NCBI GenBank assembly: GCA_023548195.1
Contig: JAJHZJ010000577.1
Span: forward strand, 248,001 to 312,000
Reading direction: 5' to 3'
DNA: 64,000 bases
Origin: Bettongia penicillata ogilbyi
Taxonomy: Eukaryota; Chordata; Mammalia; Diprotodontia; Potoroidae
Part shown: positions 52,760 through 63,099 of the stretch, in pieces
Numbering within the stretch: the stretch's first letter is position 1
Layout: each line of letters starts with the position of its first letter
Translations under genes and position numbers: made by a program
Notes under the pieces: model-generated
What the model saw: only the letters and a program-made list of their open reading frames with translations
Databases searched by the model: none
What the model was told of the DNA's origin: nothing

Positions 52760-53925
52760 TTAGGAAACCATTTGCATTAGGATAAGATATTAGAAATATG
52801 ATAATATAGAGACATCATCATAGTAAAGCACATATATGTATTAGAATATTAGGATATTTGTATTGGATAAACATTAAAACTATTTAGAATATATGTATAC
52901 ATTTAGAATATAAACACATGTGCACACATACATATTTAGACAAATGCACTCATGATGTTTATTCTAATAAAATCAGCTTCAGACATGCAAATATTGCACA
53001 TCGACAGTCTTCCACCTATCTGATAGGGCTACTCATTTACCATAAGATCATGCCTTTACAGAGCATTTACTATTAAATGGCGGTAGTAAAGAATAGGAAG
53101 ACACAAACATTTCCTCCATATTCAGTAGGCCTAAGCTTCTCTCTACATTGTCTGACCAATGGCATAAAGAGAAATGCAAATACTAAGTTATATTCTCTTC
53201 TAAGATATTCAGTATTGTTCCAATATGAAAGATATTATTATAATCTCTAACATGGAAAAATGAAGTGGAGAAGACTGTGATGAGCCAGCTCCCTTCTTAA
53301 ATAGAGGTATTGGAGTCTATGGTCATGCCCTTTAGTCAGAAGGTTCAGCCAGAGAGGCAGAGTGTACTGATGAGATATGACTCCAGCAAGATTCAATCTT
53401 ACAGGATAATGAGATTTCCCAATGATGCGTTTACCGGGGAAGGAAGGCATGATGGAGAGTTCCAAAGAAGTATGAAAGCAGTGTAGCTGGTGGGAAATAG
53501 GGAGAAGATTATTAAGCCAGAAATTCTGAAACCAATGACCCTGCCTTTTAGCCATAGGGGCCAATCAAAGGGGAAGAAAGTATTGATGGTGCAGGAGCAC
53601 CAGGAGTACACACCTTAGAAATCAGCAAACACAACAAACCAGGGCTTGATTTATTCTTTCCCTGTTTGCTTGTGTTAAGAAAGTCAAGGAGAAAATGTTA
53701 ACAATATAGACTACACTTAAAAGTGCATCATACTGTTTTAAAGGGCTAGTTGCTAAACATTTACTACCATAGCACTGTTATTACTCCCCAGAAAGGTCAA
53801 ATTCAAGCATGTTTTATGGACTGGGATCTTATTGCCTACTTTTTCATACACACACACACACACAATTTTGTAGGATAGATTTGATAGGACTTGCTAACTG
53901 ATTGGTAAGGGTATAACAATAGTAA
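52760..53925. other. unassigned stretch with short (CA)n at 53848-53864
   Basis: Two overlapping minus-strand open frames at 53247-53611 have no recognised domain. No nameable repeat. Confidence 0.4.
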
Positions 53926-53929
53926 TTTA

Positions 53930-54118
53930 ATTTTAGGCAATATGGTACAGTAGAAAAATACTTTCTTGAGTCAGATGAGATGGGTTGAAATCCTACCTTA
54001 ATGCTTATTACCTTTATACCTTTTGGACAGTCACTTAACTTTCTTGAGCTCATCTATAAAATTAGAGGGTAATACCTTTGATGTCCATTACATCTATAGT
54101 TTTATGATCCTACATTTT
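53930..54118 (+). mobile_element. MIR-type SINE variant
   Basis: 'gcaatatggtacagtagaaa', 'gatgggttgaaatcctacct', 'ggacagtcacttaactttct', 'gagctcatctataaaattag' and 'gttttatgatcct' are in order. Confidence 0.8.
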
Positions 54119-54623
54119 AGTCTTCAAAAAGTTTTTTTCTTACTTTTATCAGTTAAATTATAGGAAGGCTTTGTATAGAAATTCCTTGAATCATTTAACA
54201 GTAAACAAGGCAAAACATTTGAGACTTAAAAACCAGTTATGACTATGTTACATAAAAGGCCATTCATGGTACTGATTTTCTTTATCTTTTGTTAGTTATA
54301 ATAGGTTAATATCATGGCCAATTAACATAAATTCCTTTAAATGTATTTGACTAACTTTGCACAGTTTATAGATCACAACATATTAAGAGACCCAGAACAT
54401 AAAATTTCACATAGTTAATATATTTGTGTATGTATGTATACTTCAAGTGCACAATGAATATACATGTATGTATATATATGCATATACAGAGTTCTTCAAT
54501 AGATGTGTATATTATGTCAATAAGTGTATACATGTGTGCTTATGTAATATATATTTGTATAAATATGGCCATCACCTTTGCCCAGAGAAAGTCTTCCTAG
54601 AGTTTAACTGATAGAAGAAAAAA

Positions 54624-54639
54624 CTATCTAATCTATCTA

Positions 54640-54682
<43 letters not shown>

Positions 54683-54685
54683 CTA
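54624..54685. repeat. (TC)n / (ATCT)n microsatellite
   Basis: ATCT units flank a pure CT run (about 54640-54664). Confidence 0.96.
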
Positions 54686-54713
54686 CCAATCTATACTTAT
54701 ACCTATATCTACT

Positions 54714-54943
54714 AATAATAATGTGCCAGGCACTGTGCTAAGTACTTTACAGATCTTATTTAAATCTCACAATAATTCTGGGAAGCAGGTGTTATTATTA
54801 TCTGCATTTTACAGTTGAGGGAATTTAGGCCAGCTGAGATTAAGTGACTTGCCCAGCTAGTATGTGTTTGAGGTAGGATTTGGATTCAGGTCTTTCTGAC
54901 TTTAGGCTCCTTGCTCTATTTACTGTGCCACCTAGCTGCCTCA
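54714..54943 (-). mobile_element. MIR/THER1-type CORE-SINE, full length
   Basis: Reverse-complement order: 'aatgtgccaggcactgtgct', 'ctgcattttacagttgaggg', 'gattaagtgacttgcccagc', 'gattcaggtctttctgactt', 'tactgtgccacctagctgcc'. Confidence 0.94.
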
Positions 54944-54949
54944 TAAATA

Positions 54950-55880
54950 TATCTATATATATGTCATCTATATCTATAATCTATATTCATCTCTACATCA
55001 ATATTGAATCTGTATCAACACGTATAGCCATGTCTATGTTTAATCCAGATCTTGAGAATCTTAAAAGACAAGGTTCAGGTTAGTAGTAATTGTGGTATCT
55101 GGGGAGCCCTGACTACTGAAACTAATATGGAGACATAAATAAAACCATGGATAAGCAGCTATTTCTCTCTAGGTGCTTCAGGAATATAGTCCACATACAG
55201 TTACAAACAGTCCAGGTAATACCACAAAATTGCTATGAATAATCCTCCATCATCTGAAGAATTTTGTCTCTGAAACCAAACTTCACCCACTCATGTTAAA
55301 GCAATGGGATAAAATCTAAGATGAGAAACTTTTAGTTGTCTTTGTTAACCTTCAAATAATGTTGCCTTCTTGGGATGAGCATAATGTTTGATTGATTAGA
55401 TTCTGAAAATCACCTTAGTAGGTAAACATTTCAATTTGCTTTATTGCCTTCCCTTCACCTTGGCAGGCAGCCTGTCTGGTAAGCCTAGAACCAAAATTGC
55501 CTCCTCTTTTAAAGCTGTCTCTCAAATACTGGTTTCTCAAAAATGCCTATTCTTAGTCTTTATTTAGGATTCTCCATTTGATTCTTTTAATGTTACTCTG
55601 TAGTTCAAACATTACTCTTTGTCTATGGTATTCTAGTTTGATAACATAGGACAACTGACTCCTTCAGTCCAATCCTTGCCTAGTTTCCTGAAGACCCAAG
55701 AGTTTTTCAGCACTTAATGAATATTTCGCTATTTTCTCCAATATGATATTTGATCAGAAACCAGCAGTCCGATGTACTACAAGGTAGACCCCACATCTGC
55801 ATTTTGAGGAACACATTTCCAAAACAGGGCAGAATTCTGTCCATTGTTTGGTTTTGTCATACATACTTAAAAAGAATTTC
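54950..55880. other. unassigned stretch
   Basis: The TA/TC-rich start (54945-55010) adjoins the SINE. The rest is not recognised. Confidence 0.4.
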
Positions 55881-55882
55881 TT

Positions 55883-55897
55883 GAAACTATACTTAAC
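55883..55897. repeat. target-site duplication, left copy
   Basis: GAAACTATACTTAAC, matching 56092-56106 at 14 of 15 positions. Confidence 0.85.
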
Positions 55898-56091
55898 TGG
55901 GGCAGCTAGGTGACATAGTACATAGAGCACCAACCCTGGAGGCAGAAGGACCTGGGTTTAAATGGCACTTCAGATACTTGACACTTACTAGCTATAAAAA
56001 CATTGGGCAAGTCACTTAACTCTGACTCCCTCTCCTCCCCCTCAAGAAAAATCACAACAAAACCCAGCAAAAACAAACTAGCAAAGAAAAA
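55898..56091 (+). mobile_element. A-tailed tRNA/CORE-SINE (WSINE/MAR1 head, L1-type tail)
   Basis: Head 'gcagctaggtgacatagtac', B-box region 'gggtttaaatggcact' and CORE 'cattgggcaagtcacttaac' run into an A-rich tail ('caacaaaacccagcaaaaac'). The RTE-like tail of its relatives is absent. A TSD of 15 bp with one mismatch defines both ends. It could have been mobilised by L1, with which A tails and TSDs of about 15 bp are associated. Confidence 0.94.
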
Positions 56092-56106
56092 GAAACTATA
56101 GTTAAC
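56092..56106. repeat. target-site duplication, right copy
   Basis: GAAACTATAGTTAAC, partner of 55883-55897. Confidence 0.85.
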
Positions 56107-56139
56107 CAAAGTAAGAATCTGGTGCGGTAAATACAAAGA

Positions 56140-56228
56140 AGTGTGCCTTCTCTGGGTCTTACTATCCTCATATGTAAAATAAAGAGGTCAGTCTAAATGA
56201 CCTCTAAGTGATCTAGCTCTGCATCTGC
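56140..56228 (+). mobile_element. MIR-type SINE 3' fragment
   Basis: 'cttactatcctcatatgtaa', 'aataaagaggtcagtctaaa' and 'tgacctctaagtgatctagc' match the variant MIR tail. Confidence 0.65.
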
Positions 56229-56239
56229 AAGTGTCTGTT

Positions 56240-56420
56240 TCTACAACCTCAGCCCTGTAAAAATGGCGTTTCCAAATATGAAAGCTGAACGTAGAAGGCA
56301 GAGGGTTTCGTTAAAATATTTCTTTAGCGCAAGACGTTGTGTTGCATTAAAACAACATCCACAGCAGCAAACAATGACTTACTCTTCAAGGCTGAGGGAG
56401 AAGAATTAAGGGTCGCAGCT
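56240..56420. other. CpG-retaining single-copy-looking patch
   Basis: It has about seven CpGs in 180 bp (for example in 'gaacgtag', 'tttcgtta', 'agcgcaagacgtt', 'gtcgcagc'), unusual beside CpG-depleted neighbours. No repeat, promoter motif or ORF recognised. Confidence 0.35.
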
Positions 56421-56659
56421 GAAGGCTTGGATATTTTACCATCAAGACTCAAATATAATTAAATTCTCTTCATATCATAGATTTTAAATATATTTAGGGC
56501 ATCAACATAAAGTAAAAAATATTAGAGGATATTATGTGGTATTATATTAACTTCATCACTAATTTAGTTCATTATTCTGCAGATGATGCTACTTTCCTAA
56601 GACTAAGCTTACAATTAAATGGGTACATAATCGAGGGGTGGTGTGGAAAGAGAAGGGGA

Positions 56660-56660
<1 letters not shown>

Positions 56661-56729
<69 letters not shown>

Positions 56730-56786
56730 GACAGAGAGACAGAGAGAGACAGAGAGACAGAAAGAGACAGAGACAGAGACAGAGAC

Positions 56787-56817
<31 letters not shown>

Positions 56818-56842
56818 CAGAGACAGAGACAGAGACAGAGAA
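56661..56842. repeat. compound (GA)n - (GACAGA)n array, about 180 bp
   Basis: Pure GA at 56661-56720, then GAGACA/GACAGA hexamer-type repeats to 56842. All plus frames open as Arg/Glu/Asp/Gln repeats, including an apparent 164-residue frame at 56534-57028. None is a gene. Confidence 0.98.
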
Positions 56843-56844
56843 GA

Positions 56845-56922
56845 GTTTATAGAGTGCCTCCTATATGCCAGGCACTGTACTAAATTCTTTACAAATATCT
56901 CGTTTGATAATAAAGCTATGTT
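56845..56922 (-). mobile_element. MIR/L2 3'-end fragment
   Basis: 'tatagagtgcctcctatatg', 'ccaggcactgtactaaattc' and 'tttacaaatatctcgtttga' match the reversed MIR 3' end. The GA array abuts it. Confidence 0.75.
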
Positions 56923-57396
56923 GTTTCAGAAAGTCCCTGAATACCTTGAGCAGGAGAGATCTTGCTTCTTGTTTCTCATTCATGGTATCTTTCTACTCTT
57001 TCAAATAACTGAAGTGTCATCACATTAAAGTACATGATGTGATGCCCATTTCTGAATAAACTATGAAGACCTAATTCCTATTCTCAAGGAGTTGTTTCCA
57101 GAGGACCTAGTAAACACCAACTGAACCTAACTTTATCCTTTCTGTGCAAAGGATAAAACCAGGAATATGGTCTCCTAAGGACACCAGATTTGGGATGTGC
57201 CACTTATAACCAAAAATTCTTTACTCCAGATGGCATTTATCTAGCAGACAGTTTTATTGACAGAAGTTTCCAGAGCCAGCTGATTGCTAAATGAGGGTAA
57301 GAGAAAAGCTCCCCACAGTCAACTACATCTTTTCCCCTTTCCAAGGAAAGTAGGAGAGAACAGGGACTGAGAGGCTGAGAGACTTCTGATGAGCAT

Positions 57397-57606
57397 ATGT
57401 GGGTTCTTAACCTGGGTCACACAAAGGATCCATGAACTTAAAAAAAAAAACCAACTTATTTTGATAACTGAATTTCAATATGAGTGGCTTCAATTGTAAT
57501 TATCAATTTTGTTTTACGCTTTTAAAAATATAATTCTGAGAAGGGATCCGTAGGCTTTGCCATACTGACAAGGAGTCTAGGACACAAAAAAGGTTAAGAA
57601 TCTCAG
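57397..57606. mobile_element. inverted-repeat DNA element, hAT-like termini
   Basis: The left end 'gggttcttaacc' (57401-57412) and the right end 'ggttaagaatctcag' (57592-57606) are inverted copies. Subterminal 'acacaaaggatcc' pairs loosely with 'gacacaaaaaagg'. The interior 'gataactgaatttcaatatg' and 'attctgagaagggatccgta' match a common marsupial MITE-like repeat. No clear TSD. Confidence 0.65.
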
Positions 57607-57699
57607 TTCTACAGGGTAATGAGCATCACTGACTACCCCATTTGCAGCCATGCTGAGTGGATTAAAAAGACAAGACAGACTAGAACATTTTGGACTCTT

Positions 57700-58470
57700 C
57701 AAAAGAAAGACCACATTTTGTAAGCAGGAGGGTTGTTTTACTATGTTAGTTTGTTTTCTGTGGTCAAGCTCTTTTCTCCTGATGGGCCAATTCTCCTTTT
57801 ACATGCAAAGCTTCCTTTGAAATCAATAAGCGTTCCGCCCTAGGAAAGGGAAATACATGCAGGGAAAATTCAATCCTTGATGAGTCTCATCGTTGTTTTG
57901 TTAGAATATTGTCAGTGCTCGATGCTATCATCACAACAGGCAGTGGACAAAAATAATGCTCAAAAAAGCAACTTTCTCTTTTCTTTATGATTGTCAAAAT
58001 TACCACCAAGCTGGCTCCAGATGGTTAGAACAAATGCATGTGGCATACGTTGTTTACTAGAATGATTTTTACATTTTGAGGCTGCTATATTTTTTTCATT
58101 GTAAATATTTTTGAAGATATTTAATGGCCCTCTTCAGAGCCGACAGCATAAACACAACAGCCACAACATTTGGGGATATTCCTTCCTCAAGCACAACTCA
58201 AACCAGAGAGACAAATGGGAATGTTTTTGTTTTAATTACTATTTAGCTATGTCAATTAAATAGAAAACACTAGAAGAAGAGCTTTCAAAAAGTAGTGAAC
58301 CATTTCCTGTTCGAGTTCCTCTTAAATACTTTTTCTAAGGATTCAACAATTTTTTTAATCATTATTTTTCTCTCTCAGAAAGAGTTGTCTGTTAGCCAGG
58401 TTCATGTTTTAGACTTCATACATGTTTTATCTATAACCGGCTAGTGTTTTTAAAGCACATAATGATATTT
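57700..58470. promoter_or_regulatory. candidate conserved non-coding region
   Basis: About 770 bp without recognised repeats. AT-rich motif clusters include 'gtttactagaatgattttta' near 58050 and 'ttttaattactatttagcta' near 58230. No ORF. A regulatory or ultraconserved-like role is inference only. Confidence 0.25.
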
Positions 58471-58594
58471 CGCCAAAAATAATCATTATGGACCCTCAGG
58501 GATTGAACTTCACCTTCCCAAAGTCTTTCTTCTGTTCCACTCTTCCCGTTCCCAGTTAGTTCCCCCAGGTTCTAGGTCATTAAGGGGTCATCAT

Positions 58595-58823
58595 CATCAT
58601 CACAAGCATGTATATGTCACTTTAAGATTTGGAAGGTGTTTCACAAATATCTTCACACAAGACTTGGAGGTAAGTTTTATTGTTATCCCTATTTTGTAGA
58701 TGAAAAAACTGAAGCAGACAAAAAAGCAAGTGACTTGCTCAGGGTCTCACAGCTTAGTAAGAGTCTGAGGTAGAATTTGAACTCAGGTCTTTCTGATTCC
58801 AGGTGCAGAGCTCCCATCTACCT
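58595..58823 (-). mobile_element. MIR/THER1-type CORE-SINE, near full length
   Basis: Reverse-complement order: 'ttatccctattttgtagatg', 'aagtgacttgctcagggtct', 'gaatttgaactcaggtcttt', 'ctgattccaggtgcagagct'. Confidence 0.9.
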
Positions 58824-58829
58824 GTTTTA

Positions 58830-59222
58830 CTTTTACCAGTCAATTATAGGACACAGTTCACAACGGATAATTTAATTAAATGGCAGTGTAAGTAGAGTAA
58901 CCAAAGCACTTCTCCCCTTCCCCAAGCTCTCTGACCCACAAATATATGCTCAGTTGAAGATTGGACCTTCAGAGGAATTATGCATGGGGAATATGTGGAC
59001 ATCTTCTTGTGAAAGATTTACATAAGAAGGGAACATGTTTGGTTAGGACCTACTCGTAGAGGAATTAACCATGACTGATGTGGCAAAGCTACCAATGTCT
59101 TCTACTGGTATTATTGTGATACTCTCTGCCAGACCTGCTTCCCATGAAGAGCACCCCACATCACCTCATTTGACACTGCTCTCTATTGTAACCAGTTATT
59201 AATTCTGGCTATTTTCATGGTC
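58830..59222. other. unassigned stretch
   Basis: No repeat or coding region recognised. Confidence 0.4.
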
Positions 59223-59227
59223 ACCTA

Positions 59228-59462
59228 ATGATAATAAAAGCAAGCACTTAGATGATTCATTAAGGATTTGCAAAGTCTTATTTTTAGTGGATTCTAATAA
59301 CAACTTCATAAAATAGGAGCTATTACAATCCCCATTTTATATATTTGGAAACTGAGGCTGAGAGCAATTAAATGAGTCACCCAAAATTATATAGCTAGTA
59401 AGTGCCTGAAGTAGAAGTCAAACTAAGGTCTTCCTGACTCCAAGCACTGTCCGTTCCACCAG
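59228..59462 (-). mobile_element. MIR/THER1-type CORE-SINE, near full length
   Basis: Reverse-complement order: 'ccattttatatatttggaaa', 'aactgaggctgagagcaatt', 'atatagctagtaagtgcctg', 'ggtcttcctgactccaagca'. Confidence 0.9.
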
Positions 59463-59464
59463 AA

Positions 59465-59880
59465 CCATGAATGCTATGGTTACAGTTCTTTCACCAGCTG
59501 CTTTCATCCCACTCCCTGTCGGGATGGGGTAATTATAGGAAAGCTATATAGCTCTTTCCAGTCATTGTCTCCAATCCAGTGCTCAGTTAAGATGCTATCT
59601 TAAGAGCCACCTGCATCTGTTGCAGGTGCTATGTTTACTAAACCTTTCCCCTTCAGAAAAGGCTAAGCTCAGTTCAGTTTTGTAATGGTCTATCTTAGCT
59701 AATATCTGAGACTTTCTGTAGTCTTTTTTAATTCACTCCTCTCAAGAATGCTAAAGAAGTTCTCCCATGAGCCAGGTTGTACCAGGAGGTGCAGAAATTT
59801 AAGCTGCTATCAGGTCTCACTTTTGTCTTCTTAGAATTTCTCTTTTGACCATTTTTCTTCTGAGCTCTTTTCAGAACTGA
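59465..59880. other. unassigned stretch
   Basis: No repeat or coding region recognised. Confidence 0.4.
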
Positions 59881-59884
59881 ACCG

Positions 59885-60080
59885 ACACTTGACTTTATTA
59901 GCTGAGTGATGCTGGGAAAGTCTCTCCATCACTCTGATTCATTTCCTTCTTTGTAAAATGAAAATAATAGTGACACTTCAAGGGGTTATCAGAAAGATCA
60001 AATGAAGTCCTATGCAAGGTGTTTTGCAAACCATAAAACACTATATAAATTCTAGCTATTATTGTTATTACTGTTATTAA
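59885..60080 (+). mobile_element. MIR/THER1-type SINE lacking part of the head
   Basis: 'agctgagtgatgctgggaaa', 'gattcatttccttctttgta', 'aaggggttatcagaaagatc' and a TATTATTG-rich end are in order. Confidence 0.85.
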
Positions 60081-60084
60081 AATT

Positions 60085-60540
60085 CAGAGGTCAGCAAACA
60101 TTACATTAGATTTTACAAAAGTAAAAAAAAACATTCAAAACTCATGGGTCTTACCAAAAAATCAGTGGGTTGGATTGGACCCAAAGACTTTAGTTTGCAA
60201 TCTCCACAATTGCTTTTTACTATCACAATAATACCAAAACCCCTCTTCCTAAAACTAAATAAAACAAAAACTTTGTTCTTATTGCGAACTATCTAAAACC
60301 TCTCAACCTCAAGTCCCAACCTTCTCCAATTCCCATTACTTCCCTGGGGAGAATGTAGTACTTGATCCCTAAAGCTATCAGCCCCAAGTGCTCTCCCACC
60401 TCTTCTTTCCCCAGGGCTTTTCATGATAAAGAGGTTTTTGATACATAGATAACCTTTTAGCTTTTAGGGAAACAGGATGAAAGTCTTTTTAATAAAAGGA
60501 TTATTTCTGATTATTTATAAGATCTCAGGGTCCCAGGACT
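60085..60540. other. unassigned stretch
   Basis: No repeat or coding region recognised. Confidence 0.4.
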
Positions 60541-60544
60541 TAGA

Positions 60545-60622
60545 TCTTGAAGTGACCTTTGAGATAATTTAGCCAAACCATCCCATTTTATAGATTAGGA
60601 AACTGAGTCTCAGACATCAGTC
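60545..60622 (-). mobile_element. MIR-type SINE fragment
   Basis: 'accatcccattttatagatt' and 'aggaaactgagtctcagaca' are the reversed CORE-proximal part. Confidence 0.65.
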
Positions 60623-60959
60623 CCTCCTTAATCAGTTTTGGGGAAGAATACAATCTGATAGACATCATTATCTTCCTAATCCTATTGTTTAGGGGATTTC
60701 TATCTTTTAGAAGAACTTATCCTTCAAGCAAAGCTACGATCATTCATTTAATGAAATGGGTTCAATTCTAACATTAGAATACTTCTTCTCTATTATATAG
60801 ACTTTCTTGAAATAGAAATTAATTATATAATTTCAATCTCCTCTTAAATTCTACTGTGCACATGGCAATGCTAATTTCTTTTCTCTGTAAGCTTATAGTA
60901 TGTTTCTTTTCTTATTGTGTATTTCAGTTTCAAATAAATTAATAAAAAAGTGAAAAAAA

Positions 60960-61440
60960 ATACTTCTTCCTGGCCTGGGAGTTGCCATGTTTTGGTACGT
61001 CCAGTTTCATTGGTGGAAGAAAGGTATCAAATTATTAAGACTTTCCATTATTTTTACTGAAAATCAATATTTGGTAATGTTTTTTATTTTAAATATTTAA
61101 TAGTCTAGATTCAAACATAGTTTGTTCCTCAAAACTGTGGCCTAAGTGGTTTGGTGGTAGGAAATAGCTTTTCTGTTAGAAGCAAAATGAGTAATAGAAT
61201 CTAATTTCCCCCTCAGGTGTCTGTAATTTAGAAAAGCTTTTAAAGGACATTATGTATTTATGGCTCTTGTAGGTATTGAGTGCTTTTAACTAATGCAGCT
61301 GTCACCTTTTGACAGCAGTGACAGTTAAGTGTTTATGGTTGCTTATTTCTGAATATTATTGATTTATGTTCAAAAAATAAGGAAGGAATTCATTAATATG
61401 AGTCTTCAGATGTATTCTAAATAAGCATAATGTCATATCT
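60960..61440. promoter_or_regulatory. candidate conserved non-coding element with TGACAG palindrome
   Basis: At 61298-61316 GCTGTCA and TGACAGC form a perfect 7-bp inverted repeat with a 5-nt spacer. A third TGACAG follows at 61319-61324, and an E-box CAGCTG overlaps at 61296-61301. TGACAG is the core site of MEIS/PREP/TGIF (TALE) homeodomain proteins. The surroundings look repeat-free. Enhancer function is inference. Confidence 0.3.
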
Positions 61441-61507
61441 GGGCTATGAGAAGAGCAAGACTGATAGAGCACTTGACTTCCTTTATTACTTCAATGCACT
61501 TTTAAGA

Positions 61508-61602
61508 TGTTGCACAGTCTAGTGGTTTGAGTCTAAGCCTGGGATTCTGGAAACTTACATCCTTCACTTACCACTGGTTGCCAAGTCCTCTGACCTTTTA
61601 TC
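61508..61602 (+). mobile_element. MIR-type SINE 5' fragment, degraded
   Basis: 'gcacagtctagtggtttgag', 'tctaagcctgggattctgga' and 'ggttgccaagtcctctgacc' weakly follow MIR order. Confidence 0.5.
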
Positions 61603-61721
61603 ACTCCACTTTCTTAAGTTATGAAATACCATATTATTCTGAATACATATAGAGAGCATTCTCTGAAACAAAAAAGATGTGGCTGCAACTTAAATATTAA
61701 TTTTCCTACATTATTTTGATC

Positions 61722-62118
61722 CAATGACACTGGTTTCCTGCTGGGTGGCTCCACACATAAGACACTCCATCTCTCTGTTCTAGGCATTTTCTCAGGCCTT
61801 CTCCCATTCCTGGAATGCTCTCTGTCTTCCACTCTGACTACTGAACTCAGTTCCCCTTAAGTTACAACTTAAAACCTATCTTTTACAGGAAGCCTTCCTT
61901 AACCCTTCTTAATTCTAGAGCCTTACCTCTGTTAATTATTTCCTATTTATCTAGTATATATCTTTCTCTGTATATATTTGTTTGCATGTTGTTTCCTCCA
62001 TTCGATTATGAACTGCTAGAGGACAGGGACTGTCTTTTGCTTCATTATGTATCCCCCACACCTCTTACAATGTCGGGCACATAGCTGATGCTTAATCAAT
62101 GTTTCTTCATTGGTTGAT
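61722..62118 (+). mobile_element. L2 LINE 3' end
   Basis: 'gatccaatgacactggtttc', 'cccattcctggaatgctctc', 'ttacaggaagccttccttaa', 'aactgctagaggacagggac' and 'aatgtcgggcacatagctga' end in 'gcttaatcaatgtttcttca'. Confidence 0.9.
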
Positions 62119-62124
62119 ATTTTG

Positions 62125-63095
62125 ACAGAGCTGGTATCTTGATTTGAATATTCATTCCAGGTATATAGGTAGTAAACTGTTCATACCTTCTCATCTTGTG
62201 TGACTTTTGCCCACATCCTCCTGAAATCCTTTTCTAGGGTTTCCTTTTGACTCCCCTGATGGAAGCTAGTTGAGCAGGTGGGCTGTCCACTGGCTATCTT
62301 TTCCTGAAGCCACATGACCAGCCCCCTTATTTTCTGACCACACCCCTCTCTGAAGGCCATTTAATATGTCATTTCTCTTGTGTAATTCATCATGGGTACT
62401 AGTTGTAGCATACTCTTGCTCAACATGGACCTTTTTGTTGTCAATTTTAATTATCCTTTGTACAATAAGTAACTTTAATTCTTTAAAGATAGGTATTCTA
62501 CACCTCACAGATATAAAATATCAAAAAAAGAATATTTCTTTTTAAGAGATAGGTCTTTTTACTAGGAAGAAATTTGTGTTCATTAAAAGCACCGGAGAAC
62601 TTCTCCCATGCAATCCTGATTTTTTTCTGGATTGATTCTAGATGCAGCTCATCATGCATCTGCAGCCTCTGTCCAGCACTATGAACTGTCCATCAATTAT
62701 ATGACATTGTCTGGACCAGGCATTATTCATCCACTTTTGAAGGTATGTGTGGATGGTTAGGTCACAATATTTTGAATGATTGTAGATATATAATCAAGGA
62801 GACACTTCAATAATCTAGGACCTCATGTTATCAATATAATGACAAAAGCAATCAGGAACAATTAAAACACTTCACCATCTAGGGAAAATACTGAATCAGT
62901 TTGGACTTGGTGTTAGAAATTTCATAACAACAAATTGGCAATTATATGTCTCCCTATTTCACCTTGCTGTGTCCAGTAACCTCCAGTATCAGGTTTACTA
63001 GGTATTCTTAATACAGAGAAATGGAGCTTCTGTGCAGTTGACAAGCCTTTCACTGGTCTTGTTTTTTACTTCTAAGTCAGGTTTTCCAATATATT
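62125..63095. other. unassigned stretch
   Basis: No nameable repeat. A minus-strand open frame at 62266-62508 has no domain. The end may include the unrecognised upstream part of the next L2 copy. Confidence 0.4.
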
Positions 63096-63099
63096 TTTT

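Noticed and set aside
56534..57028. A 164-residue frame with an RE/RD/RQ-rich middle
   Set aside because: The middle is the GA/GACAGA array and the ends are unrelated flanks, one of them a reversed MIR end.
57607..57614. An 8-bp TSD for the inverted-repeat element at 57397-57606
   Set aside because: The flanking octamers do not match, so I do not claim a TSD there.
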